A stretch of 64,000 nt of DNA from Streptomyces sp. NRRL F-2664 (GCF_000719345.1 NZ_JOFX01000001.1:62001-126000); one strand, 5' to 3'; counted from the first letter of the stretch, positions 1 through 9,446 are shown. Notes: generated by a model not told the origin, from the sequence alone. Numbers and translations: made by a program.

Positions 1-1
1 C

Positions 2-1804
2 GACGCCGTCGCCGTCCGGCACGGCGCCACGCGCCTGGACTACGCGGCCCTCGACCGCTGGTCCGAGGCCATCGCCCACCGGCTGCGCGACCGCGGCGTC
101 GGACACGGCGACCCGGTGGCCGTCTGCGTGGCCCGCGGCCCCGCCGCCGTCGCCGGCGTCCTCGGCGTCCTCAAGGCCGGTGCCCACTACATCCCGGTCG
201 ACCCGGCCGCCCCGGCGGAGCGGACCCGTACGGTCCTGGCCGACGCCAAGGTCCGCCACGCCCTCGTCGACGGCAGCGCGGAACTGCCCGTCCCGCTCGA
301 ACTCGTCAACACCGGCACCGCGGCCCCCGTCCGGGAGGTCCCCTCCCTCGCCCTCAGCTCGACCCCCGCCGACCTGGCCTATGTGCTCTACACCTCCGGC
401 AGCAGCGGAACCCCCAAGGGCGTCATGATCGAGCACCGCTCGGTCACCCACTTCTCCCGCACCATTGCCAAGGCCTACGAGATCAAGGCCGAGGACCGCG
501 TCCTGCAGTTCGCCCCGCTGACCTTCGACGTCTCCGTCTTCGAGATCTTCACCACCCTCCTCGCCGGCGGCTCGCTCGTCATCGCCACCGACGACGAGCG
601 CCGCGACCCGGCCCTGCTGCAGGCTCGCATGCGCGAGGACGCCGTGACCGTCGCCGAGCTCCCGCCCGCGCTGCTGCCCCTGCTCGACCAGGCGGCCCTG
701 CCCGACCTGCGTCTGGTGTCGGTGGGCGGCGAGGCCTTCCCCGGCCGGCTCGTCGCCGAGTGGACCGCGGGGGAGCGCCGGTTCGTCAACGGCTACGGAC
801 CCACCGAGGCGACCGTAGCCGTCACGCTGATGGACTGCACCGGAAGCTACGACCGCAACCCGCCGATCGGCCGCCCCATGCCGGGCCACCAGGCCTTCGT
901 CCTCGACGAGCGGCTGCGCCCCGTCCCGCCCGGCGTCCCCGGCGAACTGTGCGTGGCCGGCCCCGGCGTGGCCCGCGGCTACCTCGGCCGCCCCGACCTC
1001 ACTGCCGAACGCTTCGCCGACAACCCCTTCGCCGACGGCCCCGAGACCGCCCGCCTCTACCGCACCGGCGACCTGGTCCGCTGGCTGCCGGGCGGCAACC
1101 TCGACTTCCTGGGCCGCACCGACCGCCAGCTCAAGGTACGCGGCCACCGCATCGAGCCCGGCGAGGTCGAGGCCGTCCTGACCGGGCACCCCTCCGTGCA
1201 GCAGGCCGTCGTGGTGGCCCAGCCCGCCGCGGGCGGCGAGCGCATGCTCGCCGCCTACGTCACCGTCGAGCAGGTGGGCAGCTACGCCTCCGAGGTCGCC
1301 GACGCCGAAGGCCTGCGCGCCTACACCGCCGTCCGGCTCCCCGGATACATGGTCCCGGTCGTCGTCGTGCTCGACGAGCTGCCGCTGACCCCCCACGGCA
1401 AGGTCGACACCGCTGCCCTGCCCCTGCCCACCGAGCAGTCGGCACAGGGCGGGACCCCGCCGCGCGACGCCGTCGAGGAGCAGATCTGCCGCGACATCCT
1501 CACCCCGCTCCTGGAATGGCAGAACCCGGACGTGGAGGGCGACTTCTTCGCCCTGGGCGGCAGCTCCCTCCAGGCCACCATCGTGGTCTCCCGGGTCCGG
1601 GCCCTCTTCGGCATCGACATCGCCCTCGCCGACTTCTTCGGCCGCCCGACCGTCGCCGGCCTCGCCGAGCTCGTCCGCGCGGCGAAGGCCGAGGCCGCCG
1701 GCGAGCAGGACCGGCTGCTGGCCGTCTTCGAGCAGATCGAGAACATGAGCGACGAAGAGGCCGCCGCCCTCCTCGGCTCCCTCCAGCAGCCCGAGGGGCC
1801 CTGA
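2..1804 (+). CDS. Nonribosomal peptide synthetase, A-PCP (5' end outside window)
   Basis: Reading frame 2 is open from the first bases, so the gene begins left of the window. About 600 residues are visible. The adenylation domain shows YTSGSSGTPKG near residue 130, NGYGPTEA, YRTGDL, a GRxDxQLKVRGHRIEPGE core and the HGK lysine loop. A carrier domain follows, with LGGSS as the phosphopantetheine site near residue 520. The protein ends in a short acidic tail with MSDEEAA. By eye the ten pocket residues are D-V-F-E-S-G-G-V-A-K. I cannot name the substrate; the Glu at the fourth position also occurs in some ornithine pockets. The stop codon overlaps the next start (ATGA), so it is co-translated with the condensation protein. 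No C domain is seen in the visible part. Confidence 0.93.
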   Translation, partial: DAVAVRHGATRLDYAALDRWSEAIAHRLRDRGVGHGDPVAVCVARGPAAVAGVLGVLKAGAHYIPVDPAAPAERTRTVLADAKVRHALVDGSAELPVPLELVNTGTAAPVREVPSLALSSTPADLAYVLYTSGSSGTPKGVMIEHRSVTHFSRTIAKAYEIKAEDRVLQFAPLTFDVSVFEIFTTLLAGGSLVIATDDERRDPALLQARMREDAVTVAELPPALLPLLDQAALPDLRLVSVGGEAFPGRLVAEWTAGERRFVNGYGPTEATVAVTLMDCTGSYDRNPPIGRPMPGHQAFVLDERLRPVPPGVPGELCVAGPGVARGYLGRPDLTAERFADNPFADGPETARLYRTGDLVRWLPGGNLDFLGRTDRQLKVRGHRIEPGEVEAVLTGHPSVQQAVVVAQPAAGGERMLAAYVTVEQVGSYASEVADAEGLRAYTAVRLPGYMVPVVVVLDELPLTPHGKVDTAALPLPTEQSAQGGTPPRDAVEEQICRDILTPLLEWQNPDVEGDFFALGGSSLQATIVVSRVRALFGIDIALADFFGRPTVAGLAELVRAAKAEAAGEQDRLLAVFEQIENMSDEEAAALLGSLQQPEGP

Positions 1805-3210
1805 TGGCCGGACCGGCCGGGCTGGAGGGAGCGCTCGCCGCGCTCCCCGAGGCGAAACGGGAGCTCGCCCGCCTGATGCTGGCCGCCCGCCGGCCCATAC
1901 CCGGCCACCCGGCTCCGCGCTCCGGCGCGGGGCCGGTCCCGCCGACCGCCCTCCAGGCCCGGCTCTGGCGCCGGGAGCGGACCCATCCGGCCGTCGCCAC
2001 CGGCTCGCACGCGCTCCGGCTGACCGGCACCCTCGACCCCCGGCGGCTGGAGGAGGCCCTCACCGGCGTGCTGCACCGCCACGAGGCGCTGCGCACCCGG
2101 CTGGTCCGCTCCACCGCCGACCAGCCGCGGCTGCACGTCGACGGGGAACCGGTGCTGCGGCTGACCCGCGCCGACCTCTCCGGCTTCACCCCGCACGCCG
2201 CTGCCGAGCGGGTCGCCCTGCAGACCACCGAGAGCGCCTCCACCGTCCTGGACCTGGAGACCGGCCGCACCAGCGCGTTCCGGCTGCTGCGGACCGCGCC
2301 CGACGAGCACGTCCTGATCCTCGCCTCCCACCTCGCGGTCTTCGACGGCTGGTCCTCCGGGGTCTTCCTCGCCGACCTCGCCGCCGGCTACCGGGACGGC
2401 CCGGAGGGGCTGGCTCCGCCCGAGCTGCAGTTCCCCGACTACGCCGACTGGCAGCACCGCTGGCTCGCCGGGCCGGACGGCACCGCCGAACTCGCCCGCC
2501 GGCGGGCGGTCTTCGCGGCGGACCCGCCCGCGCCCCGGGCCCCGGGCGGCTTCGAGCGCGGCCACGTGCCCGTACGGCTGGCCCGCGGTCCCGTCGACGC
2601 CGGGCTGGAACTGGGCGCGGCCGAAGGGGCCACCCCGTTCATGACCCTGCTCGCCGCGCTCGCGGTCGTCCTGGCCCGCAGGGACGGCCGTACCTCCGTG
2701 GTGATCGGCACCCCGGCCGCCGGCCGGTTCGCCGCACCGCTGGAAGGCGCCGTGGGCCAGTACACCACCGTCGTGCCGATCCGGCTCGACCTCGCCGACG
2801 GACCCTCCTTCCGGGAGCTCCTGCACCGTACCCGCACCGCGGTGGCCGACGCCCTGGCCCACCAGCGCCTGCCCGTGGACGTGCTGTTCGGCGACGGCAC
2901 GCCCCCGCCGTACAACGTCCTGTTCGCCCTCCACAACTACCCGGCCGTACCGCTGGACCTGCCCGGCATCGAGGTCGGCCAGCTGCCGGGCCCGCCGGCC
3001 CGCCACCTGGAGCTGTACAGCCCCGACCCGGCCGCCGCCCTGGCCTGCGTCGGCCTGGTCGAGCGGGACGGCGAGATCGGCGGCACCGCCGAGTACAACC
3101 GGCACGCGGCCGCGCCCGAGGACGTGCGCGGCCTGCTCACCGGGATCGAGGAGGTACTGGACCGGGCCGTCGCCGCGCCCGCCTCCCCACTCACCACCAC
3201 CCGGCACTGA
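1804..3210 (+). CDS. Free-standing NRPS condensation-domain protein with altered HHxxxDG motif
   Basis: About 468 residues, the size of one condensation domain. Motifs in order are TALQARLW (C1), RHEALRTRLV (C2), HLAVFDGWS (C3), YADWQ (C4), IGTPAAGR (C5), GQYTTVVPI (C6) and HQRLPVDVLF (C7). In C3 the second histidine, normally the catalytic one in HHxxxDG, is leucine, while the Asp and Gly remain. The protein may therefore be catalytically weak, structural, or use another base. It starts inside the stop of the A-PCP gene, which makes that carrier protein its likely partner. Family and fold are clear from the sequence; activity is not. Confidence 0.9.
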   Translation: MAGPAGLEGALAALPEAKRELARLMLAARRPIPGHPAPRSGAGPVPPTALQARLWRRERTHPAVATGSHALRLTGTLDPRRLEEALTGVLHRHEALRTRLVRSTADQPRLHVDGEPVLRLTRADLSGFTPHAAAERVALQTTESASTVLDLETGRTSAFRLLRTAPDEHVLILASHLAVFDGWSSGVFLADLAAGYRDGPEGLAPPELQFPDYADWQHRWLAGPDGTAELARRRAVFAADPPAPRAPGGFERGHVPVRLARGPVDAGLELGAAEGATPFMTLLAALAVVLARRDGRTSVVIGTPAAGRFAAPLEGAVGQYTTVVPIRLDLADGPSFRELLHRTRTAVADALAHQRLPVDVLFGDGTPPPYNVLFALHNYPAVPLDLPGIEVGQLPGPPARHLELYSPDPAAALACVGLVERDGEIGGTAEYNRHAAAPEDVRGLLTGIEEVLDRAVAAPASPLTTTRH

Positions 3211-3286
3211 GCGGGGCCGGGGCCGCGGGCCCCGGCCCCTGCTCGATCCCCACCCGGACCCACCAGACCCGCCTAGGGAGTTGCCC

Positions 3287-4477
3287 GTGCTCACCACCGA
3301 GTTCTACCGCGCGCCCGCGGACTGCGGGCTCGTACGGAGCGGGGCCGACGTGCCCCGCACCCCCATGCGGGCCCTGCGCGAGGACATCCACGACATCCTG
3401 GTGTCCGCCCCCGTCGCCGAGGCCCGGCGCACCCGGGACCCCCGGCCCATCCACCGGGCCCTGGGCGAACGCGGCCTCCTCGCACCCCAGTGGCCCGAGG
3501 AGTACGGAGGCCGCGGTGTCAGCCAGGTCGCCGCCGCCGTGCTGGTCGAGGAACTCGCCATGCACGACGTCCCCGACCTGCTGCACACGCTCACCGTGCA
3601 GATCGTCGGCTCCACCCTGCTCAACGTCGCGAGCCCGCAGATGAAGGCGCGCCACCTGCCGGGCTTCGCCGCCGGCACCTCCTTCGGGTGCGTGCTCTTC
3701 AGCGAACCGCAGGCAGGCTCCGACCTCAACATCCTCTCCACCCGCGCCGTCTCCGACGGCAACGGTGGCTACAAGCTCTACGGCACGAAGGTCCACTCCC
3801 TCTTCGCCCGCTTCGCCGACTACGGGCTGTGCCTGGCCCGCGGCGAGGACGACGCCTTCAGCCTCTTCCTCGTGCCCCTGGCCCAGCCCGGCGTCACCAT
3901 CCGGCAGATCCCCGGCATCGGCGACGACGCCTTCCACGAGGTCGCCCTCGACGGAGTGGCCGTCACCGCCGACGACGTCGTCGGCGGCATCGGTCAGGGC
4001 TGGGCGATCGTCGTCAAGACCCTGGCCTTCGAGCGCACCGGACTCGACTACTACGTCAAGGCGCTGCGCTGGTACCGGGCCGCGGTCGAACGGCTGGAGG
4101 CCCACACCGACCGGCTGGAGGCCGGCCAGCACGACCAGATAGGCCTGGCCAAGCTCAACGCCCGGCTCCTCGCGGCCGGCACCCTCGTGCGCCGCGTCCT
4201 GACCCGCCTCGACCGTGGCGAGCTCAACGAGGACGAGGCCGCCGCCGCGAAGTGGTACACCACCGAACTCGCCGCGGAGGTGGCCTGGTGGGCCGCCGAA
4301 CTCGACGGCGACACGAGCATGACCCTCGACGACCCGGAGGTCGACGGGGTGGCACACCCACTCGATTCGGCGATGCGTGAAGCCCCCGGGATGCGGATAT
4401 CCGGCGGCACCGCCGAAATGATGCTGGAGACGCTGGCCCGGCTGCGTCTCGACTCAGGGGCGGAGGTACGGCCGTGA
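3287..4477 (+). CDS. Acyl-CoA dehydrogenase family protein (first of a pair)
   Basis: About 396 residues, usual length for the family. It has the mid-domain FSEPQAGSDL segment that shapes the flavin pocket and a C-terminal ISGGTAEMM in the place of the usual EGT/GGT segment. The catalytic Glu of the MCAD type is glycine here, so the base, if any, lies elsewhere or in the partner. GTG at 3287 is chosen over TTG at 3281 because AGGGAG sits six bases before GTG. The 4-base overlap with a second, more diverged dehydrogenase suggests an alpha2beta2 heteromer, as known for steroid-degrading ACADs. In this cluster it probably desaturates a carrier- or CoA-bound intermediate; the substrate is unknown. 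Confidence 0.9.
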   Translation: MLTTEFYRAPADCGLVRSGADVPRTPMRALREDIHDILVSAPVAEARRTRDPRPIHRALGERGLLAPQWPEEYGGRGVSQVAAAVLVEELAMHDVPDLLHTLTVQIVGSTLLNVASPQMKARHLPGFAAGTSFGCVLFSEPQAGSDLNILSTRAVSDGNGGYKLYGTKVHSLFARFADYGLCLARGEDDAFSLFLVPLAQPGVTIRQIPGIGDDAFHEVALDGVAVTADDVVGGIGQGWAIVVKTLAFERTGLDYYVKALRWYRAAVERLEAHTDRLEAGQHDQIGLAKLNARLLAAGTLVRRVLTRLDRGELNEDEAAAAKWYTTELAAEVAWWAAELDGDTSMTLDDPEVDGVAHPLDSAMREAPGMRISGGTAEMMLETLARLRLDSGAEVRP

Positions 4478-5619
4478 CGACGCAGGCGGTCAACGGAAGC
4501 GGTACGGGCGGGGCGGCCGGTGCGGCGCCGGAGCGGTGGCGGGAGCGGGAGGACGAGGACTCGCTCTTCCGGCAGCTCCGGCTCACCGTGCGCCAGGGCC
4601 TGGAGGTCGACGGGGACACCCCCGCCGGCGCCTGGGAGGCACTGACGCAGGTCGGCGCGTGGGAGTTCGCCCTGCCCATCGACCAGGAGGGACTCGACCT
4701 CGGCCAGGCCGTCCTCGCGATGGTCTGCGAGGAGGCGGGCAACGCGATGCAGCCCGTCCCGCTGGCCGACACCCTCCTCGCGCTCGACGTGCTCTCCGCC
4801 CTCGGTCCCCTCGCCCCGGAGGGCACCGACGACCTGCTCGACCGGGTACGCGCCGGCGAGCTGCAGCTCGCCGTCCCCGGCCGGCTGCCCGACCCGCGCG
4901 GGACGGTAGCGCCGGGCATCGCCTGGAAACCGGACGGCGACGGCGCGGGGGTCGTCCTCACCGGCACCGGCGGTCCGTTCGCCGCCGGCGTCGGGCCGGA
5001 CGCCCTGCTGGTCCTGGCGAGCGGTCCCGACGGTCCCTGCATCGTCCTGGTCGACCTGCCCGCGCAGGGGGTGACCGTACGCCCGCTGCGTGACCACGGC
5101 GGGGGAGCGGTCGCCGGCGCCGTCTTCGACGAGGCGCGGATCCCGGCCGGGTCGGTCCTGCTGCGCGGCCTCGCCGCCGAGCAGGCCCTTGCCCGCGTCG
5201 GCCTGCGCGCCGCCGTCCACCAGGCGTCGCTGCTGGCCGGCATCACCGCGGCCGCGCTGACCGCCGTCGTCTCCCGGATCCGCGGCCGCCAGCAGTTCGG
5301 CCAGGCCCTGGTCAAGCACCAGGGCCCCCGGCTGCGGGTGGCCGGGCTGCTGGCCCGGCTCGACGCCGTGCGCTGGGCCGTCGGGGACGCGGCCCGGGAC
5401 CTGGACGAAGGCCGGCTCACCCCGGGGGAGGCCGCCGGACTGATCGCCCTCACTGCCGAAACCACCCTCGACGTGACCCGTGACGCGGTGCACCTGCACG
5501 GCGCCTCCGGCCTCGTCCGGGACGGCCTGGTGGCCGGCTGCTACCGGCGCGCGGCATGGGAGGCACTGCGCTGCGGACGGCCCACCCAGCTGTGGGACAC
5601 CGCGGCGCACACCCCCTGA
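4474..5619 (+). CDS. Acyl-CoA dehydrogenase family protein (second of a pair)
   Basis: 381 residues. It is recognisable by the C-terminal helical domain with RGRQQFGQALVKHQ, which holds the conserved Arg/Gln-Phe-Gly flavin contact, and by a tail ending in LWDTAAH. The N-terminal half is more diverged than in its neighbour. GTG overlaps the stop of the first dehydrogenase (GTGA), so the two are translationally coupled. Such pairs commonly form one flavoenzyme with two subunit types. It is the last gene of the plus-strand cluster run and is followed by a strong hairpin. Substrate not predictable from sequence. Confidence 0.88.
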   Translation: MTTQAVNGSGTGGAAGAAPERWREREDEDSLFRQLRLTVRQGLEVDGDTPAGAWEALTQVGAWEFALPIDQEGLDLGQAVLAMVCEEAGNAMQPVPLADTLLALDVLSALGPLAPEGTDDLLDRVRAGELQLAVPGRLPDPRGTVAPGIAWKPDGDGAGVVLTGTGGPFAAGVGPDALLVLASGPDGPCIVLVDLPAQGVTVRPLRDHGGGAVAGAVFDEARIPAGSVLLRGLAAEQALARVGLRAAVHQASLLAGITAAALTAVVSRIRGRQQFGQALVKHQGPRLRVAGLLARLDAVRWAVGDAARDLDEGRLTPGEAAGLIALTAETTLDVTRDAVHLHGASGLVRDGLVAGCYRRAAWEALRCGRPTQLWDTAAHTP

Positions 5620-5631
5620 GCCGAGGACGAG

Positions 5632-5662
5632 GAAGGGGCCCCCGCACTGCGGGGGCCCCTTC
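5632..5662. terminator. Bidirectional hairpin terminator between convergent operons
   Basis: Two perfect 15-base arms, GAAGGGGCCCCCGCA and its complement, are separated by one base (a few more in practice). It lies between the ends of the plus-strand dehydrogenase and the minus-strand acetyltransferase, so it can stop transcription from both sides. Confidence 0.85.
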
Positions 5663-5684
5663 ACCGGTACCGCCGGTGCGGGCG

Positions 5685-6266
5685 TCAGACCAGGTCGCGA
5701 CGTACGATCCAGCGGTGCCGCTTGTCGCTCTTGGCCTCGGTGCGCAGGATCCGGCGGAAGCCGGCCCGCTCGAACATGTCCATCGTGCCGACGTAGGCGA
5801 GGGTCGGGTTCACCCGGCCGCCCTCGGGATCCACCGGATACCCCTCGACGGCGGGCGCGCCGTTCGCCCGCGCGTGCTCGACGGCCCCCTCCAGCAGACC
5901 GGAGGCGACCCCCTTGCCGCGGAATTCCTTGCGCACGACGAAACAGGTCACCGACCACACGGGCACGTCGTCGACGGGCGTGATCGTCTTCGACGAGGTC
6001 AACCGGTCGAGCTGGCGGCGCGGCGCCACGTTGCACCAGCCGGCGACCTCCCCGTCCAGGAACCCGAGGACCCCGGGCGGCGGATCGGCCTTCTCCGCCA
6101 GGGTCCGCAGGTGCTCACCGCGCTCCTCCGCGGACATCCTCCCGTAGTCCCCGGTCGTCAGCCGCCACGCCATGCACCAGCACGTGTGCGCGCTCTTCTT
6201 CGGCTGGAGCACCTTCTTGACGTCGTCCCACAGATCCGCCGTGGCCGGCCGGACTTCTAAACTCAT
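5685..6266 (-). CDS. GNAT family N-acetyltransferase
   Basis: 193 residues with a GNAT core: [17 protein letters not shown] is beta4 plus the acetyl-CoA loop (R-G-K-G-V-A), followed by the helix [14 protein letters not shown] tryptophan- and cysteine-rich N-terminal part (HTCWCMAW) is typical of a streptomycete subgroup annotated only as GNAT. The start overlaps the threonine aldolase stop by four bases, so it is the last gene of the minus-strand operon. The acceptor is unknown; tailoring or self-protection in the NRPS cluster and a house-keeping role are both possible. Confidence 0.9.
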   Translation of the reverse strand: MSLEVRPATADLWDDVKKVLQPKKSAHTCWCMAWRLTTGDYGRMSAEERGEHLRTLAEKADPPPGVLGFLDGEVAGWCNVAPRRQLDRLTSSKTITPVDDVPVWSVTCFVVRKEFRGKGVASGLLEGAVEHARANGAPAVEGYPVDPEGGRVNPTLAYVGTMDMFERAGFRRILRTEAKSDKRHRWIVRRDLV

Positions 6267-7363
6267 GCTGCTACTTCGCTCTCTTCCGCTTCTTGCTTTC
6301 GCCCCGCGGGCACGCCCTCACGCGCACCAGCGACGACATCGGTCATAACGGCGGTCAGCACCTCCAGGGCGCGCCGACACGCCTCGCGTCCTGCGTCCAT
6401 ATGGGTGACCAGCCGGACGGTGTCCGGGTCCGGCGCGGTCACCAGCACTCCTTCCCGTGCGGCCCGGGCGACGACCTCGTCGGCGCCCGGCACCCCGACG
6501 AGGACGATGTTGGTCTCGGGCGGGCGCACGGGGAAGCCCGCCTCCCGCAGCCCCGCCGCCAGCAGCGCGGCGTGTTCGTGGTCCTCGGCGATCCGCTCCA
6601 CGTGGTGGTCCAGGGCGTACAGCCCCGCAGCCGCCAGGATGCCCGACTGGCGCATCCCGCCGCCCAGGCCGTGCCGCAGCTTGCGCGCACGGGGCAGGTG
6701 TTCGGCCCGCAGCAGCAGCACCGAGCCGACCGGCGCGCCGAGCCCCTTCGACAGGCACACCGACAGCGAGTCGGCCGTCTCCCCGTACCGCTCCGCCGCG
6801 GTTCCGGTCGCGGCCATGGCGTTCCAGATGCGGGCACCGTCCATGTGGACGGCAACGCCCGCGCCGGCCGCCAGGGCGCGCACCGCCCGCAGCGTCTCCA
6901 GCGGATGGACGGTGCCGCCGGCGCGGGTGTGGGTCTGCTCCACCTCCACCGCGCGCGTGCCCAGGGTGTACGGGTTCCCCCGCCGGAGCACCCGCGCCAG
7001 CAGGGCCGGGGTGATCACCCCCCGTTCGGCCGTCACCGTACGGGTCTGGATGCCGCCGTAGCGGGCCGGGGAAGCCTCCTCATGGGCGAGGACGTGCGCC
7101 TCCGCGTCGCACACCAGCTCCTCGCCGGGACCGACGAGGAGCTGGAGCGCGATCTGGTTGGCCATCACTCCGGACGGCGTGAACAGCGCCGCCGGGAAGC
7201 CGAAGAGCGCCGCGAGGCGCTCCTCCAGGGCGCGTACGGTCGGGTCCTCCCCGAAGAGGTCGTCGCCGACCTCCGCGTCGGCCATCGCGGCCCGCATCGC
7301 GGGACCCGGCCGGGTCACCGTGTCGCTGCGCAGATCGGCGACCGTGCATCCGGCTGTGCTCAT
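6263..7363 (-). CDS. Low-specificity L-threonine aldolase family PLP enzyme
   Basis: 366 residues, fold type I. The N-terminal [10 protein letters not shown] motif and GDDLFGEDP are hallmarks of LtaE/GLY1 aldolases. [10 protein letters not shown] carries the PLP-binding Asp, and [14 protein letters not shown] holds the Schiff-base lysine (about K206). The family splits L-threonine or other beta-hydroxy amino acids to glycine and an aldehyde, or runs the reverse. It overlaps both neighbours by four bases. Inside an NRPS operon next to an SHMT-like enzyme it may supply or recycle a beta-hydroxy amino acid, which is inference. A second, only distantly similar aldolase lies at 46630-47691. Confidence 0.93.
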   Translation of the reverse strand: MSTAGCTVADLRSDTVTRPGPAMRAAMADAEVGDDLFGEDPTVRALEERLAALFGFPAALFTPSGVMANQIALQLLVGPGEELVCDAEAHVLAHEEASPARYGGIQTRTVTAERGVITPALLARVLRRGNPYTLGTRAVEVEQTHTRAGGTVHPLETLRAVRALAAGAGVAVHMDGARIWNAMAATGTAAERYGETADSLSVCLSKGLGAPVGSVLLLRAEHLPRARKLRHGLGGGMRQSGILAAAGLYALDHHVERIAEDHEHAALLAAGLREAGFPVRPPETNIVLVGVPGADEVVARAAREGVLVTAPDPDTVRLVTHMDAGREACRRALEVLTAVMTDVVAGAREGVPAGRKQEAEESEVAA

Positions 7364-8049
7364 GACGGATCGTCAACTCCTCGTTCACGCGGCCGCGGGG
7401 TGAGCCCACGGGCCGCCATCCAGTCCAGCAGCGGCCGTACCAGCAGCCAGGTCTCCCGTACGAGCTCCCCGGCGCGTGCCGTGTGCAGACCCGCGGCCGG
7501 ACCGTAGCGGCGCCCCGCGTCGATCTTGCGGTGGCGCAGCAGGTCCAGCCGGGGGTGGTCCGCGGGCACCCCCCGCGGCCGGGACCTGAGCCGGTCCCCG
7601 CCGATGACGAAGCCCTGCTCCGCCAGCCGGCCGGTGAGCGCCGCCAGTTCCGTGCCGCCGTCCTCCTCCTCGACGGCGGCACGGTAGCGGGCGACCTCGG
7701 CCCCGGCGTACGGGTACCAGCGGCCGGAGGCGTACAGCCCGTCCCGGTCCAGGTGCACCCACAGTCCCAGACAGGGCAGCAGGTCCAGATAGGCGCCCTG
7801 GTAGGTCTTGTACGGGGACTTGTCGTGGGACATCCGGGTGTCGCGGACCGGGCCGAGCACCTGCACCCCGGCCGGTCCGGCCCACTCCGCGAAGAACGTG
7901 CCCAGTTCAGCGGCCAGCTCGTCCATCGGCGCACGCACGTCGCGCTCGTACCGCTCGCGGTGGCGCAGCCGCCACGCCTCCTTGCTGTTGTCGGCCGCGA
8001 GGTCCTCGTACAGGCGCAGTGCCGAGGGCGGGAAGCCGCTGAAGGTCAC
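7360..8049 (-). CDS. DUF2461 family protein
   Basis: 229 residues from a GTG start at 8049. [17 protein letters not shown] at the N-terminus and [16 protein letters not shown] in the middle are the family's typical segments. The function of DUF2461 is not known. It sits between the SHMT-like gene and the threonine aldolase with GTGA overlaps at both ends, so it is translated with them. The overlap with the upstream stop decides the start; the frame stays open far upstream but has no reason to be used there. Confidence 0.88.
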   Translation of the reverse strand: MTFSGFPPSALRLYEDLAADNSKEAWRLRHRERYERDVRAPMDELAAELGTFFAEWAGPAGVQVLGPVRDTRMSHDKSPYKTYQGAYLDLLPCLGLWVHLDRDGLYASGRWYPYAGAEVARYRAAVEEEDGGTELAALTGRLAEQGFVIGGDRLRSRPRGVPADHPRLDLLRHRKIDAGRRYGPAAGLHTARAGELVRETWLLVRPLLDWMAARGLTPRPRERGVDDPS

Positions 8050-9446
8050 GGCAGGTACCCCGGCAGGGGGTGGGCGGCGCACAGCTCCGACACCCGGGCG
8101 CGGACCCGGTCGCGCAACACGTCCGGGAGCACGCCGCCGGGCGCGGCGAGCGCCGTGAGGACGTCCGCGACCAGGTCGGCGCACTCGGCGGCCACCGTCC
8201 GGTCCATCCCGCGGGCGGCCAGCGTGTTCGTGCCCAGCCGCAGCCCGCCCGTCACCCGGACCGGCGTGGTGTCCCCGGGGACGCGGTTGCGGTTGACGAC
8301 GATCCCGCAGGACTCCAGGGCCTCCTCGGCCACGTCCCCGGTGACGCCGGTGCCGCGCAGGTCGAGCAGCACCATGTGGGTGTCCGTACCGCCCGTGACC
8401 AGCCGGAAGCCCCGGTCCAGGAGGCGCTCGGCGATCGCCTGCGCACCGTCGGCCAGCCGTTTGGCCACCTCGGCGAAGTCCGGGCTGGCCACGAAGTCCA
8501 GGGCGCGGGCCTTGGCCGCCACCGACGCCAGGTCGGGGGTGCCCTGGGTGAAGGGGAACACCGCCCGGCGCAGGGTCGCGGCCAGGGTGCCGCGCTCCGG
8601 CCCCGCCCTGCGGGCCTCGCGGCCCAGCAGGATCAGTCCGCCGCGCGGGCCGTACAGCTGCTTGTAGGTGCTGGTGGTGGTCACGTGGGCGTGGTCGACC
8701 GGACTCTGGTGGAGGCCGGCCGCGACCAGGCCCGCGATGTGCGAGATGTCCGCGAGGAGGTAGGCGTTGGCCTCGTCCGCGATCTCCCGGAACCGGGCGA
8801 AGTCGATGCTGCGGGGGTACGCGCTCGCCCCGCACACGATCAGCTTCGGCCGGTGCTCCAGCGCCAGTTCACGGATCTGGTCGTAGTCGAGCAGCCCCTC
8901 CGGCGTCACCCGGTAGCCGTGGGCGCGGTAGTAGCGGCCGGTCACCGAGGCGGGGGAGCCGTGGGTGAGGTGCCCGCCGCAGTCCAGGTCGAGGCCGAGC
9001 AGGCTGTCACCCGGGCTGAGCAGGGCCGTGATCACGGCGAGGTTCGCGGACGACCCGGAGTGCGGCTGCACGATCGCGTCCTGCGCCCCGAAGGCCGCGC
9101 ACGCCCGCTCGATCGCGAGGCGTTCGATGTCGTCGGCGACGCCGCACCCCGCGTGGTAGCGGTTGCCGGGATACCCCTCGGCGGTCAGGTTCCCCAGCGC
9201 ACTGCCCTCGCAGGCCAGCACGGAGGGGTCCGCGACGCTGGACGCCGCGACCATCATCAGGGTGTCGCGCTGGCGCGCCGACTCCCGCGCCAGCAGGTCG
9301 TACAGGACGGAGTCGCGGTCTCTGAGCCGGGTGTTGGCGTGCGCGGCGAAATCGACCAGGTCCGGTGCGGGCACCCGGGGTGCGCCGCCCGGCCGTCCGT
9401 TCCCGTCCGGAGGACCGGTGACGGGCGCGGGCAGGGTGAGACTCAT
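8046..9446 (-). CDS. Serine hydroxymethyltransferase-like PLP enzyme (possible beta-hydroxy amino acid aldolase/transaldolase)
   Basis: 466 residues. SHMT signatures are SALGNLTAEGYPGNRYHAG, LLADISHIAGLVAAG with the PLP-binding Asp, and TTTSTYKQLYGPRGG with the internal aldimine lysine (K262). Ordinary SHMT has His before that lysine (TTTTHK); here it is Tyr261. A short N-terminal extension rich in Gly and Pro is also present. Known SHMT relatives in antibiotic clusters act as L-threonine transaldolases or alpha-methylserine enzymes, so this copy may not be the folate-dependent house-keeping enzyme. It lies 54 bases after the Cy-A-PCP synthetase and is coupled to DUF2461 downstream. Calling it plain glyA would be unsafe. 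Confidence 0.9.
   Translation of the reverse strand: MSLTLPAPVTGPPDGNGRPGGAPRVPAPDLVDFAAHANTRLRDRDSVLYDLLARESARQRDTLMMVAASSVADPSVLACEGSALGNLTAEGYPGNRYHAGCGVADDIERLAIERACAAFGAQDAIVQPHSGSSANLAVITALLSPGDSLLGLDLDCGGHLTHGSPASVTGRYYRAHGYRVTPEGLLDYDQIRELALEHRPKLIVCGASAYPRSIDFARFREIADEANAYLLADISHIAGLVAAGLHQSPVDHAHVTTTSTYKQLYGPRGGLILLGREARRAGPERGTLAATLRRAVFPFTQGTPDLASVAAKARALDFVASPDFAEVAKRLADGAQAIAERLLDRGFRLVTGGTDTHMVLLDLRGTGVTGDVAEEALESCGIVVNRNRVPGDTTPVRVTGGLRLGTNTLAARGMDRTVAAECADLVADVLTALAAPGGVLPDVLRDRVRARVSELCAAHPLPGYLP

Noticed and set aside
6263..7363. Calling the cluster threonine aldolase and the one at 46630 a recent duplication
   Set aside because: They share only family-level motifs (SDT versus SDN loop, different lysine contexts), so they belong to different subgroups.
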